Origin: JACIWG01 sp049969935
GTDB lineage: Archaea > Thermoproteota > Nitrososphaeria > JACIWG01
Assembly: GCA_049969935.1 (NCBI GenBank)
Contig: JBMFNX010000009.1
Location: 1-45,456, forward strand
Direction: 5' to 3'
Length of the DNA stretch: 45,456 nucleotides
Below, piece by piece: positions 24,356-32,656 of the stretch (the stretch's first letter is position 1; each line of letters opens with the position of its first letter). The notes under the pieces were generated by a model. That model worked only from the letters and a program-made list of their open reading frames with translations. It did not search any database and was not told the origin of the DNA. The translations under genes were made by a program, and so were the position numbers.

Positions 24356-25672
24356 ATGGACGTATATCGTGTTTTAGATAATGCTAAATTAAACAGTTTC
24401 CATTACAAAATTCTAGTGCTATCTTCACTAGTTTATGGATTAACTGGCATGGATGTTATGCTCATCGCTTCCCTAGTTACTCCCATCGCGAAAGAATGGT
24501 TTCTTGATCCAATAACAGTAGGCTACCTACTAAGTACAGGCTATCTTGGAATGTTTTTTGGAGCACTCTCATTCGGTAGACTTGCTGATATAATTGGTAG
24601 GAAAAAGGTTCTAGTAATTGTACTCTCTTTAGAATCCATTTTTACTGCACTCTGTGGCCTATCACAGAGCCTTAGCACCCTTTTTCTGCTACGATTTATT
24701 GCTGGAATAGGATTAGGTGGTGCTCTTCCACAACCTGGCGTATATGTGTCAGAATATATTCCAATCAAGTATAGGGGTCTCTTTTTAGGCTTGGTTGAAA
24801 CAGCATGGGTTTATGGTGCAATACTTTCTCTTCTAATCCCATATCTAATTCTACCAGAATATGGTTGGAGAGTGGCATTCTTTACAGCTATTGTTCCCTT
24901 AGCTCTCGTACCCTTTATCCTAACATTTTTTCCTGAAACCATAAGATACTTGCTTAAGAAGGGGAAAGTTGATGAAATAAAAAAGATTTTAGAAAATACA
25001 GGAATATCTTCTAATGTAAATGATTTAAAGTTTGAAGAAAATGTGTCCAAGATGAAAAAATATGGTTTAAGAGACCTGCTATATTCAAAATATCTTAAAC
25101 GTACAATATTACTCTTTATCTTATGGGGTGCACTAGTTTACACATATCATGGAATTTTCTTGTGGCTTCCAAGCATTTACGCAAAACAATTTAATCTCAC
25201 GGACGTCCAATCAATCTGGTGGACATTATTGGTTACATTATTTCAGGTGCCAGGATACTATTCTGCATCATATTTGCTTGATAAGATAGGGAGAAGGAAG
25301 GTTCTAATAGTTTACCTAATTTTGGCAGGTATAGGGTCAGCGCTTTTAAGTCTAAAAATAGACATTTCATGGATATTCTTATGGAGTTCTGTAATCTCAT
25401 TCTTTAACTTGGGCGCATGGGCTGGATTGTACGCTTACACGCCAGAGCTATATCCTACAGAAATTAGGGGTACAGGATCAGGTGCTGCTGCAAGTTTTGG
25501 AAGACTTATGGGCGTATTCGCGCCATCTATAACAGGATACCTTTTCGCTACCACAGGGCTCACTGGCCCTTTCACAGTATTCTCTCTAGTACATGTCTTC
25601 GCAGGCCTCTCTATTCTAGCATTCGGGATAGAAACTATGGGAAAATCTTTGGAAGAAATTTCTGAAGCATAG
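24356..25672 (+). CDS. MFS transporter (sugar porter/AAHS-like)
   Basis: A 12-helix major facilitator protein of about 438 residues. The cytoplasmic loop motif between helices 2 and 3 is 'FGRLADIIGRKKVL', the family signature 'PETIRYLLKKGKVDEIKKIL' follows helix 6, and the second-half repeat is 'LLDKIGRRKVL'. The C-terminal half has 'YTPELYPTEIRGTGSGAAAS', typical of the sugar porter and aromatic acid/H+ symporter groups. The substrate could be a sugar, aromatic acid or other organic acid. Divergent from luxE, so transport of the LuxE substrate is a conceivable link. A GTG directly before the ATG (24353) is an alternative start. Confidence 0.9.
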   Translation: MDVYRVLDNAKLNSFHYKILVLSSLVYGLTGMDVMLIASLVTPIAKEWFLDPITVGYLLSTGYLGMFFGALSFGRLADIIGRKKVLVIVLSLESIFTALCGLSQSLSTLFLLRFIAGIGLGGALPQPGVYVSEYIPIKYRGLFLGLVETAWVYGAILSLLIPYLILPEYGWRVAFFTAIVPLALVPFILTFFPETIRYLLKKGKVDEIKKILENTGISSNVNDLKFEENVSKMKKYGLRDLLYSKYLKRTILLFILWGALVYTYHGIFLWLPSIYAKQFNLTDVQSIWWTLLVTLFQVPGYYSASYLLDKIGRRKVLIVYLILAGIGSALLSLKIDISWIFLWSSVISFFNLGAWAGLYAYTPELYPTEIRGTGSGAAASFGRLMGVFAPSITGYLFATTGLTGPFTVFSLVHVFAGLSILAFGIETMGKSLEEISEA

Positions 25673-25694
25673 CATCCCTTTGTTCTAACAAAAT

Positions 25695-26738
25695 CTATAG
25701 TATAGAGTAGGTGCTCATTCTAGCATCCTTATCAACCTGTTTCCTTACTATAACACCTCTTCTTAATAGAAGGTTTAATGCATAGTCGACAGTTCTGGAA
25801 GGTAATCCTGACCTACTTATTAACTCGACCCTATTTAATGGCCCCTCATACTCTAATATCTTGTACACAAGTTTAGCGCTTGGAGGTAAGCCTTCTAGTG
25901 AAAGATAAGGTTTTCTAAAACCAATTCTTTTAGAAAGTCTCGCATCTAAGTCCAAAATATTTTCCATATTAATTTTCAAAAATTTAGCCTTATACTTTGA
26001 CCTGTAAACTGTTATCGTATCAGAATCTATTGTCCGCCTTATTTGCCCATCAACTACAATAACATTCTCATTTTTTATCAGATCCCCAACATATACGACC
26101 CTGTCTGATGATGTGACAATCGGCTTATGTGTTGGAACAAGACTGTTAACTGAAACTATAACAAAAGCGTCTACATCCTTAACAATTGGGCCGCCTGCTG
26201 AAAGAGCGTAGGCTGTTGAACCTGTAGGTGTGGCAATTATTACACCGTCTGAAACATCTCTCCAAACTATTTCATTGTCAATGTAGAGGGTGTACCTAAT
26301 AAGACTTCCACTTTCTCTAGAAAATATTGCAAGCTCATTTAATGCAGAAGGCAATTCAACATCGCCTACCTTTGCACATAACCTTATCCTTTCATCTAAT
26401 ACGAAATTGCCTGAAACAATTTCTCTAACTACGTCAGGGAAGCTGTCAACGCCTGTAATAGCAAAAAAGCCCCTGCTTTTCCTACCATACAAGCTTACTA
26501 TGGGAACCTCCATGCATGAAAGTCCAAGCAATGTTTTCAAAACAATCTTATCGCTGCCAATAACACAGACATAATCAGCTCTAAAATCCTCGAAGAATAC
26601 GAAACCGTTCCTAGATGAAATATTTGATTCAGGATAAAGTTTGCATCCAATATCCATCCTATTAAGGAATGATATAATATGTTTTAGGTCACTATCACTT
26701 ACTTCCCCCTTTTCGTAGACTATAGCGAACTCTGTCAT
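25695..26738 (-). CDS. NAD kinase-like protein fused to a C-terminal winged helix
   Basis: Residues 1-275 are a NAD kinase fold: 'LNELAIFSRESG' (the conserved NE, 134-135), 'ATPTGSTAYALSAGGPI' (169-185, the strongest signature), 'VVDGQ' (229-232) and the closing 'RLSKRIGFRKPY'. The ATP-binding motif GGDGT is replaced by 'GSDKIVLK' at 61-64: the Asp stays but the second Gly and the last Gly are lost. Residues about 283-347 are a winged helix-turn-helix ('SAKLVYKILEYEGPLNRVEL', 'RTVDYALNLLLRRGVIVRK', wing 'DARMSTYSIL'). Normal NAD kinases are about 250-290 residues without this tail. It could be a kinase with a regulatory tail or a NAD(P)-sensing transcription factor. No second NAD kinase is in the window. 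Confidence 0.85.
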   Translation of the reverse strand: MTEFAIVYEKGEVSDSDLKHIISFLNRMDIGCKLYPESNISSRNGFVFFEDFRADYVCVIGSDKIVLKTLLGLSCMEVPIVSLYGRKSRGFFAITGVDSFPDVVREIVSGNFVLDERIRLCAKVGDVELPSALNELAIFSRESGSLIRYTLYIDNEIVWRDVSDGVIIATPTGSTAYALSAGGPIVKDVDAFVIVSVNSLVPTHKPIVTSSDRVVYVGDLIKNENVIVVDGQIRRTIDSDTITVYRSKYKAKFLKINMENILDLDARLSKRIGFRKPYLSLEGLPPSAKLVYKILEYEGPLNRVELISRSGLPSRTVDYALNLLLRRGVIVRKQVDKDARMSTYSIL

Positions 26739-26870
26739 TTATATGCCTTCGTATGTATACAAAATATATGTTAAAAAATATGTTGGAGTCCACTCTAAAT
26801 TTAAGAATAGAATAATATTTATAGTGCATGTACAAGAAACTTGTTTTATAAACGATATGGTGATAGTATC

Positions 26871-27287
26871 ATGGAAACGGTCTTAGAATCTGATGGAAAA
26901 ATTAGGATACCTGATGAGATTTTAAAAAAATTGGATTTTAAAGTGGGTGACAGAATAAGTATCACAGTAGAAGGTGAAAATATTATATTAAAAAAGGTTC
27001 ATGTTGGAGAGGAAGTTCCTCCACCATTACACCTACTTTATAGGCCTGAAATAACCCATGACCCTATAACTGGTGAAAAACTTGACAGAAACCTTGAACT
27101 TGAAGCACGGCTTATGACAATACCTGTATTCAATAGACTTGCTAAAAGAGGATTCTTTATAATGAGCGAAAGAAACAGACTCCTAGCCTTCGGCTTTAGA
27201 ACTGTAGATGAGGCAATACAATATTTTCTGAGCAAGGGGACTATAACATTAGAAGACTTAAGGAAGGCGGGAATAAAATGGAAATAA
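26871..27287 (+). CDS. AbrB/SpoVT-domain protein with C-terminal helical domain
   Basis: A 138-residue protein. Residues 1-45 are an AbrB-type swapped hairpin ('LESDGKIRIPDEILKKLDFK', 'GDRISITVEGENIILKKV'). The remaining 90 residues ('HDPITGEKLDRNLELEARLM', 'GFRTVDEAIQYFLSKGTITL') form an alpha-rich domain I do not recognise. A single-copy chromosomal AbrB protein of this size is more likely a transcription regulator than a VapB antitoxin, and no toxin gene follows. The start is the ATG before 'ETVLESDGK'; an upstream TTG (26841) would add ten unrelated residues. Divergent from the NAD kinase gene. Confidence 0.75.
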   Translation: METVLESDGKIRIPDEILKKLDFKVGDRISITVEGENIILKKVHVGEEVPPPLHLLYRPEITHDPITGEKLDRNLELEARLMTIPVFNRLAKRGFFIMSERNRLLAFGFRTVDEAIQYFLSKGTITLEDLRKAGIKWK

Positions 27288-27306
27288 AATTGTAAAATTT
27301 GTGATA

Positions 27307-28446
27307 TTATTGTTTTATTCTCTTGTATCCGTAAATGTTTGTGTCATAGAATGGTGGATTAACAACTTCAGCATTAGCAAGGCGATCCCGAATTTTAACC
27401 TTTAACTTAGTTCCAACTTCAGAAAATTCTTTTAAAACATACCCCATTCCTATACCAATATTAAGTAGTGGAGAAAATGTTCCGCTAGTAAGTTTTCCAA
27501 CAATCTCATTACCATTATACAGTTCACATCCTTCCCTAGGTACACCTTTATCCAGAAGCTTTATACAAACTCTTTTCCTTGAAACACCCTTATTCCTCTG
27601 CTCAATTAGCGCCCTTCTACCAATAAAATCAGGTTTATCGAAATCAACTAACATCTCAAAGCCTGCTTCTAGAGGAGAAGTACTTTCATCAAGGTCATGT
27701 CCATAAAGGCACATGCCTGCCTCAAGCCTCAATGTATCTCTAGCGCCAAGCCCACAAGGTTTAATATTATACTCTCTACCAGCATCCAAAATTAGTAAAA
27801 GAAACCTTTCCGCCTTCTCGCTCATCTCTAATGGTGTGTTCCAAAGGTATAGTTCGAATCCATCTTCACCAGTATAGCCTGTCCTTGATGCGAGAACATC
27901 AAACTCTCCAAGCCTTACCCAATCACACCAGTAGCGTTTTATCTTGGACAAGTCTTTATCAGAAAGCTTTTGTAAAGTCTTTAACGCATTCGGCCCCTGA
28001 ACAGCCAACATCACAACTTCATCTGAAACATCATAAACTTTAACTTCATAGTTTAAAGCATTAATTTTAATCCAGTTAAAATCTTTTTCACGATTGCCAG
28101 CGTTATATACTATGAGAAACTTCTTCTCCTCAAGCCTGAAAAGTGTTAGATCATCGATTATACCACCGTTTTCGTTAAGAAAGAAAGCGTATCTACCCTG
28201 TAAACTGTTCATGTTAGAAACCTTTCGGGGAAGCAATTTTTCAAGTAAATTGATAGAATCATTTCCCTCCACAACAGTTCTACCCATATGTGTTACATCG
28301 AATACTCCAACAGAATTTCTTACAGCCAAATGTTCTTCAGCAATACCTTGATAGAAGAGCGCATGCTCAAATCCAGCAAACTCTGTAAGCCGCCCAAAAG
28401 ACTTGTGAAAATTAAACAAATGCGTCCTCTTCAAAGGATTTCCCAT
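27307..28446 (-). CDS. gcvT: Glycine cleavage system T protein (aminomethyltransferase)
   Basis: A 379-residue protein with the full GCV_T family pattern: 'VRNSVGVFDVTHMGRTVVEG' near the N-terminus, 'GGIIDDLTLFRL', 'AVQGPNALKTLQKL', 'SRTGYTGEDGFELYL' and the C-terminal beta barrel 'EIVGKLTSGTFSPLLNIGIG'. The conserved folate-binding Asp is in 'NGGIIDDL'. It takes the aminomethyl group from lipoylated GcvH and passes it to tetrahydropterin, releasing ammonia. No gcvH or gcvP is in the window, but the divergent pair downstream looks like the lipoyl synthase that modifies GcvH, which supports a working glycine cleavage or synthesis system. Confidence 0.93.
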   Translation of the reverse strand: MGNPLKRTHLFNFHKSFGRLTEFAGFEHALFYQGIAEEHLAVRNSVGVFDVTHMGRTVVEGNDSINLLEKLLPRKVSNMNSLQGRYAFFLNENGGIIDDLTLFRLEEKKFLIVYNAGNREKDFNWIKINALNYEVKVYDVSDEVVMLAVQGPNALKTLQKLSDKDLSKIKRYWCDWVRLGEFDVLASRTGYTGEDGFELYLWNTPLEMSEKAERFLLLILDAGREYNIKPCGLGARDTLRLEAGMCLYGHDLDESTSPLEAGFEMLVDFDKPDFIGRRALIEQRNKGVSRKRVCIKLLDKGVPREGCELYNGNEIVGKLTSGTFSPLLNIGIGMGYVLKEFSEVGTKLKVKIRDRLANAEVVNPPFYDTNIYGYKRIKQ

Positions 28447-28557
28447 ACCAAATTGTTACTCATACACATTTATATAAATTTGGTCTATACTAGAATAACA
28501 TCATATGCTTCAGACTCAAGTTGTTTATAAAAGTATATAATTAAGATCTTAATTATT

Positions 28558-28775
28558 TTAAACTTCGCTCCATCCTTCCTCAGCAACCTCTTCTATCTCT
28601 TCAGAAGAAAGTTTCCGGCTAATATGATTCACAAACTTTTCCCTCAACCTCACTCTTATTATAAAGTGACTCTCTAAGCTTATTAATGAAAAGCTTAGAA
28701 GTTTTCCTTGCGGTACCATATCTTTCAAGCATCTCCTTAACCAATTCGTTATATATGTCATCTGTACAATAATAA
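28558..28775 (-). pseudogene. Small antitoxin-like gene, frameshifted
   Basis: One minus-strand frame reads 'DDIYNELVKEMLERYGTARK' 'TSKLFINKLRESLYNKSEVE' and then stops; the other reads the end 'REKFVNHISRKLSSEEIEEV' 'AEEGWSEV'. Joined near 28637-28645 they make a small protein of about 70 residues, basic N-terminus and acidic C-terminus, similar to archaeal VapB/RelB-type antitoxins. No ATG starts the first frame, and no toxin lies next to it. Likely a relic. Confidence 0.5.
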
Positions 28776-28808
28776 TTTTTACTATATCATAGGTATTAAG
28801 ACAAAAGG

Positions 28809-28820
28809 CTATATAAAAAA
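28809..28820 (+). promoter_or_regulatory. TATA box for the lipoyl synthase-like pair
   Basis: 'ctatataaaaaa' is a strong archaeal TATA match, centred about 40 bases before the ATG at 28855, giving a leader of roughly 12-15 bases. Confidence 0.5.
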
Positions 28821-28854
28821 TTTAAAATAGCAGGCATCTAAATTATTTACCCTA

Positions 28855-29799
28855 ATGTTAATCAGGGCTTCAATAGGCTCTCTAGCTGCTATAAGATTAT
28901 ATGATATGAATGTTTATGTTAAACCAACAACATGCTACCTACTACAATATAGTAATCGTGGATGTAGTGCAGGCTGCCTATTCTGTCCACAAAGCTCATC
29001 CAATCGATCTAGTAAAGAATTTGTTTCAAGAGTGCCTTGGCCAGCAATAGAATTAGAAACCCTTTTACATAATATAGGTTCAGGTAATTTTTCAAGAATA
29101 TGCTTGCAGACAATTTTAAAGAAAGATTTTGAAAAGGAAGCGTCAAGCATTATCAGAAGATTAAATGAAGCTCGTATAAATATTCCAGTATCAATTGGAA
29201 CAACACCAGTTTCTGAAGAAACATTACACGACTTCAGGTCTCTTGGTGTTGATTTTATTGGAGTTGGATTGGATGCTGCCTCAAACAGGATTTTTGATAA
29301 AATTAAAGTTCCTTTCAAGATGGAAGATTTTTGGATTTTTATAAAAAGGTGTGTGAACGTTTTCAATGGTCACGTGTATGTGCATCTAATATACGGTTTA
29401 GGTGAAAACGATTCAGAATTCGCCTACTGCATGAGAAAAGTTTATGAAATTGGAGCTGAAGTCGCACTCTTTTCATTTACTCCAATAGGTGGAACAAGAT
29501 TAGAGCATTTACTGCAGCCAGAAATTGAAAGATATAGGTTGATGCAAATTATAAGATATTTTCTAAGAAAAGGTTACAAATTAAACGAGATAATTAGAGA
29601 AGATGGTGGCCAAATAAAATTGAAGATTAATATCAACGTTCAGGAGATTAAAAGTGCTTTTCTTACAAGTGGTTGTCCAGCATGTAATAGGCCATTCTAT
29701 AATGAGAGGCCAACTAAAATATACAATTATCCATCACCTGCACTGCTCGAAAAAGAAATTGAAGTTATCAGCAGTCAGATCAGAAAACTGTTAACGTGA
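28855..29799 (+). CDS. lipS1: Radical SAM protein, LipS1-like lipoyl synthase subunit
   Basis: A 314-residue radical SAM protein. Cys37, Cys41 and Cys44 in 'CSAGCLFCPQS' are the C-x3-C-x2-C cluster ligands. 'TTCYLLQYSNRG' before it and 'RICLQTILKK', 'PVSIGTTPVSEE' and 'DFIGVGLDAAS' after it match the biotin synthase-related (COG2516-type) archaeal family. The C-terminal 'TSGCPACNRPFYNERP' (Cys274, Cys277) is a second Cys motif that could help hold an auxiliary cluster. In archaea, two such proteins (LipS1 and LipS2) together insert two sulfurs into octanoyl-GcvH. Overlaps the next gene by 4 bases, and GcvT is next door. The subunit assignment is by family resemblance and context. Confidence 0.75.
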   Translation: MLIRASIGSLAAIRLYDMNVYVKPTTCYLLQYSNRGCSAGCLFCPQSSSNRSSKEFVSRVPWPAIELETLLHNIGSGNFSRICLQTILKKDFEKEASSIIRRLNEARINIPVSIGTTPVSEETLHDFRSLGVDFIGVGLDAASNRIFDKIKVPFKMEDFWIFIKRCVNVFNGHVYVHLIYGLGENDSEFAYCMRKVYEIGAEVALFSFTPIGGTRLEHLLQPEIERYRLMQIIRYFLRKGYKLNEIIREDGGQIKLKININVQEIKSAFLTSGCPACNRPFYNERPTKIYNYPSPALLEKEIEVISSQIRKLLT

Positions 29800-30656
29800 A
29801 TTTAATGACAGTCACAGCATTTATTCCAGGCAAAAGGTATCCTGCCATAAGCATTACAGGAAACCATTGCATGCTCAACTGCAGATACTGTGAAAAACAT
29901 TATTTAGAAGGCATGCTATATGCAACCACTCCTAAACAATTATATCATATTGCAAGAAACCTGCGTTCTCAGGGAGCAAGAGGCCTACTTTTGAGTGGAG
30001 GCTTTAATAGGGAAGGATTTCTACCAATAAAACCTTTCCTAGATGCTATAAAAATGATAAAAAACGATTTCAAAATGATTATAAGCGTACATTCTGGACT
30101 AGTTAACAAAGAGCTTTCATCAAAAATGAGGGAAAGTGGAGTCGATATTGTTGACTACCAGCTAATAATAGACCCTATTGTGATAAAAGAAATCCAGGGC
30201 CTAGACAAGAGTCCAGAAGATTATATAAAAAGTCTAGAATATCTTGAAAAATATGGTCCACCACACATTGTACCCCACATACCATTAGGTCTCAGATATG
30301 GTTCCTTATGCAAGGAAAAGGAAGCAGTTGAAATATTAAAGGACCACAATATAGGACTCATTGTCTTCTTAATATTTACTCCAACAAAGAACACTTCCAT
30401 GGCCGCAATTAAACCGCCTAGTAAAGAAAGTCTTCTAAACCTTTTCATTAACTCAAAAAATTTAAAAAAGGAAGTTGTATTAGGCTGTATGAGACCATTT
30501 TCTATCAAACAAAACTTTGACGAAATTCTAATAAAAAATGGTTTGATATCAAGAATCGCTGTACCATTAAAGAAAATTATAGAAAAATATAATATGAAGA
30601 TTGTTAACGCATGCTGTTCTATACCAAAAGAATATTTAACAGTATTTGAAAGCTAA
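29796..30656 (+). CDS. lipS2: Radical SAM protein, LipS2-like lipoyl synthase subunit
   Basis: A 286-residue radical SAM protein with Cys25, Cys29 and Cys32 in 'CMLNCRYCEKHYLEGM' close to the N-terminus, preceded by 'RYPAISITGN'. 'GARGLLLSGGFNREGFLPIK', 'SGLVNKELSSKMRESGVDIV', 'GLDKSPEDYIKSLEYL' and 'VPHIPLGLRYG' match the COG1856-type archaeal family. Extra cysteines late in the protein ('VLGCMRP', 'VNACCSIP') may bind a second cluster. Translationally coupled to the upstream LipS1-like gene (ATGA-type 4-base overlap), which supports a heterodimeric enzyme making lipoyl groups for GcvH. Confidence 0.75.
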   Translation: MNLMTVTAFIPGKRYPAISITGNHCMLNCRYCEKHYLEGMLYATTPKQLYHIARNLRSQGARGLLLSGGFNREGFLPIKPFLDAIKMIKNDFKMIISVHSGLVNKELSSKMRESGVDIVDYQLIIDPIVIKEIQGLDKSPEDYIKSLEYLEKYGPPHIVPHIPLGLRYGSLCKEKEAVEILKDHNIGLIVFLIFTPTKNTSMAAIKPPSKESLLNLFINSKNLKKEVVLGCMRPFSIKQNFDEILIKNGLISRIAVPLKKIIEKYNMKIVNACCSIPKEYLTVFES

Positions 30657-30726
30657 AAATATGATATGTTTAAAAATTTTTTAAGCCATATTTTGGCCCC
30701 TCTAACTGTATAAGGGCTGAATAGAA

Positions 30727-31590
30727 TTGAGAATAGGTGTACCAGTCTTCTGGTTCTCAGACCTACTAAACCATTTAGGTCAAAGTGCTGGAGAAAGTTA
30801 TCCAAAACAGGTCTCTAAAGCTGCAGAACAAGGTTTCCAGCATATCGAGCTAGTGCTGAACACACACTATTTTTTCCCTAACCCAAAACAACTGTTTTCA
30901 AAAGAATGTATAAGCGCTCTATTGGAATTAAAGGACCAGTTTAAACTAACTTATTCAGTACACCTACCATTCTGGTCCGTAGACCCATCATCACATATTG
31001 ATGAAATTAGAAACGCTACAGTTGAAACAATGACTGGTTTGATTGAAAACGTTATAGAACTAGATCCAATCGCATACGTTTTACATGCTACAGGAGAATT
31101 TGCAGCAGAAGCTAATAAGATGAAATTTCCACCAGAACAGAAAGAGTTTCTAATAAAATTTTTTGCAAATAATTCTAGAATCTTTGTTAAACAACTGGTC
31201 AAAAATCTTTCCAAACTCGGAGTTCCATCAAAAAAGCTTGCACTCGAATCTGTAAAGTTTCCATTCAAGTTCTCTATTGAAATGGCCGAAGAATTTGACA
31301 CTTCATTATGTATTGATGTCGGTCACATTCATGCAGGCTATACTACTGATGTCGATTTAAAAGAAGCTTTCCAGCTCTCAAAGGATAGGATAAGTGAAAT
31401 TCACATACATGATGTAGTAAAAAGGGTGGATGATGGAAAATTGTTTATAAAAGATCATATGCCAATAGGCTCAGGTACACTAGACGTAAAAGAGGTTCTC
31501 GGTCTCATAAAAGAGGTAAAATTTTGTGGTCCACTTGTGCTCGAACTCAAATTCGAGGACGCTGTAAATTCTAGGAAACTTATAGTCTAA
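30727..31590 (+). CDS. Sugar phosphate isomerase/epimerase-like TIM barrel
   Basis: A 287-residue protein of the xylose isomerase-like/AP endonuclease 2 superfamily. Barrel signatures: 'QGFQHIELVLNTHYF' (strand 2 with Glu), 'YSVHLPFWSVDPSSHI' (His), 'YVLHATGEFA' (His), 'KLALESVKFPF' (Glu), 'LCIDVGHIHAG' (Asp, His), 'SEIHIHDV' (His) and 'PLVLELKFED' (Glu). The full set of metal ligands seems present, so it is probably an active metal-dependent isomerase or hydrolase; the substrate is unknown. The start is a TTG with a TATA-like stretch 50 bases upstream. The glyoxylate carboligase-like gene is 1.9 kb away, so hydroxypyruvate isomerase is one possible role. Confidence 0.8.
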   Translation: MRIGVPVFWFSDLLNHLGQSAGESYPKQVSKAAEQGFQHIELVLNTHYFFPNPKQLFSKECISALLELKDQFKLTYSVHLPFWSVDPSSHIDEIRNATVETMTGLIENVIELDPIAYVLHATGEFAAEANKMKFPPEQKEFLIKFFANNSRIFVKQLVKNLSKLGVPSKKLALESVKFPFKFSIEMAEEFDTSLCIDVGHIHAGYTTDVDLKEAFQLSKDRISEIHIHDVVKRVDDGKLFIKDHMPIGSGTLDVKEVLGLIKEVKFCGPLVLELKFEDAVNSRKLIV

Positions 31591-31687
31591 ACAAGATTGT
31601 AACAATAGCTGTTGTCTTAAAAATCTCATTTAAAAGATTGTTGAGTGTACGTAAATATATTTGTTGAAAGGAAGGAATATTTTTGAT

Positions 31688-31747
31688 ATGTTTTGCCCAA
31701 AATGTGGTGCTAAAGTTTCTGAAGAAGACTTTTCGGACAATTGTTAA
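31688..31747 (+). pseudogene. Zinc-ribbon gene remnant
   Basis: A 19-codon ORF 'MFCPKCGAKVSEEDFSDNC' is the usual start of an archaeal zinc-ribbon protein (C-x2-C, then a second C), but stops before the second C-x2-C pair. A genuine protein would continue, so this is probably a truncated or degraded zinc-ribbon gene. The rest of 31591-31868 is AT-rich non-coding DNA. Confidence 0.4.
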
Positions 31748-31880
31748 ATTGCTATTGTAGACTTTTAAACGATTTTTCCTATTTATGCCCCTTTGTCCTG
31801 TTTCCAATATAATGTAGGAAGGTTAATGGATATTATATTTTTAGTGTAAATGGAAACTTTAATAAGAATTGTATAAGAGT

Positions 31881-32648
31881 ATGAAGCGTATGAAATGCGA
31901 GTACTGTGGTCAAGAGGAACCTTTACCCTTTAAGTGCCCTTATTGTGGAAAATTTTTTTGTGTAGAGCATAGGCTTCCCGAAGCACATTCTTGTGAAAAA
32001 ATTTTTCTAGCAACCTCCCCATCTAAGAGGAAGGAAGTTTATAGGCCAAAGTTTGAAATTTATGAGACAAGATTTCCTTATAAAAGGCTAAGTTTTAGTC
32101 CACGTGAAAAATTAGAGCTGCTGTTTGCAACTTTAATTGTTAGTCTTGTAGGCATGTCCTTTATAGGATGGTCTCTTAGCATCTTCGAACTGCCTTTTGC
32201 CCTACTAGCTTTCGCCCTATCATTTTTGGCACACGAAATTGCCCACAAAATTTCTGCAGTAAAAGAGGGTCTTATAGCCTTCTTTAAACTCGATGTTGTA
32301 GGAGTTATACTAACTTTCGTCAGCACCTTCTCTCCCCTCAAGATTATTGCTCCAGGCTCTGTTATGGTTCTAGGCTACCTTGATTCTAAGACTATGGGGA
32401 AGGTTTCGTCTGCGGGCCCATTAATAAACATATTTGTTGGCTCACTTTTATACCCTTTTAGATACCTTAATTTGCCTTTTTATAATGCTTTAAACGCGAT
32501 ATGCCTATTAAATCTTTGGATTGCTGTATTCAATCTTATCCCATTTGGTGTATTGGATGGTAGGAAGATTTTTGCATGGGATAAAAGGGTGTGGTTTATA
32601 ATGTTTATCATCCCATTGCTTCTACTAGCAAGCATGTATTTTCTCTAA
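31881..32648 (+). CDS. AN1 zinc finger fused to a site-2 protease (M50)
   Basis: A 255-residue fusion. Residues 6-38 carry the complete AN1 zinc finger spacing: C6-x2-C9, C19-x2-C22, C27-x2-H30, H36-x-C38. Then come five to six membrane helices with 'FLAHEIAHKISAV' (HExxH, His118/Glu119/His122) and 'LIPFGVLDGRKIF' (LDG, Asp226 as third zinc ligand), the M50/S2P intramembrane metalloprotease signature. 'SAGPLINIFVGSLL' is the family's GPxxN helix. It should cut a membrane protein within the bilayer, with the AN1 domain perhaps recognising the substrate or a ubiquitin-like signal. The ATG at 31881 is preferred to a TTG at 31869. Confidence 0.9.
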   Translation: MKRMKCEYCGQEEPLPFKCPYCGKFFCVEHRLPEAHSCEKIFLATSPSKRKEVYRPKFEIYETRFPYKRLSFSPREKLELLFATLIVSLVGMSFIGWSLSIFELPFALLAFALSFLAHEIAHKISAVKEGLIAFFKLDVVGVILTFVSTFSPLKIIAPGSVMVLGYLDSKTMGKVSSAGPLINIFVGSLLYPFRYLNLPFYNALNAICLLNLWIAVFNLIPFGVLDGRKIFAWDKRVWFIMFIIPLLLLASMYFL

Positions 32649-32656
32649 TAGTATTT

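Noticed and set aside
31580..31807. A 75-codon minus-strand ORF.
   Set aside because: No recognisable domain, AT-rich codon use, and it overlaps the zinc-ribbon remnant on the other strand.
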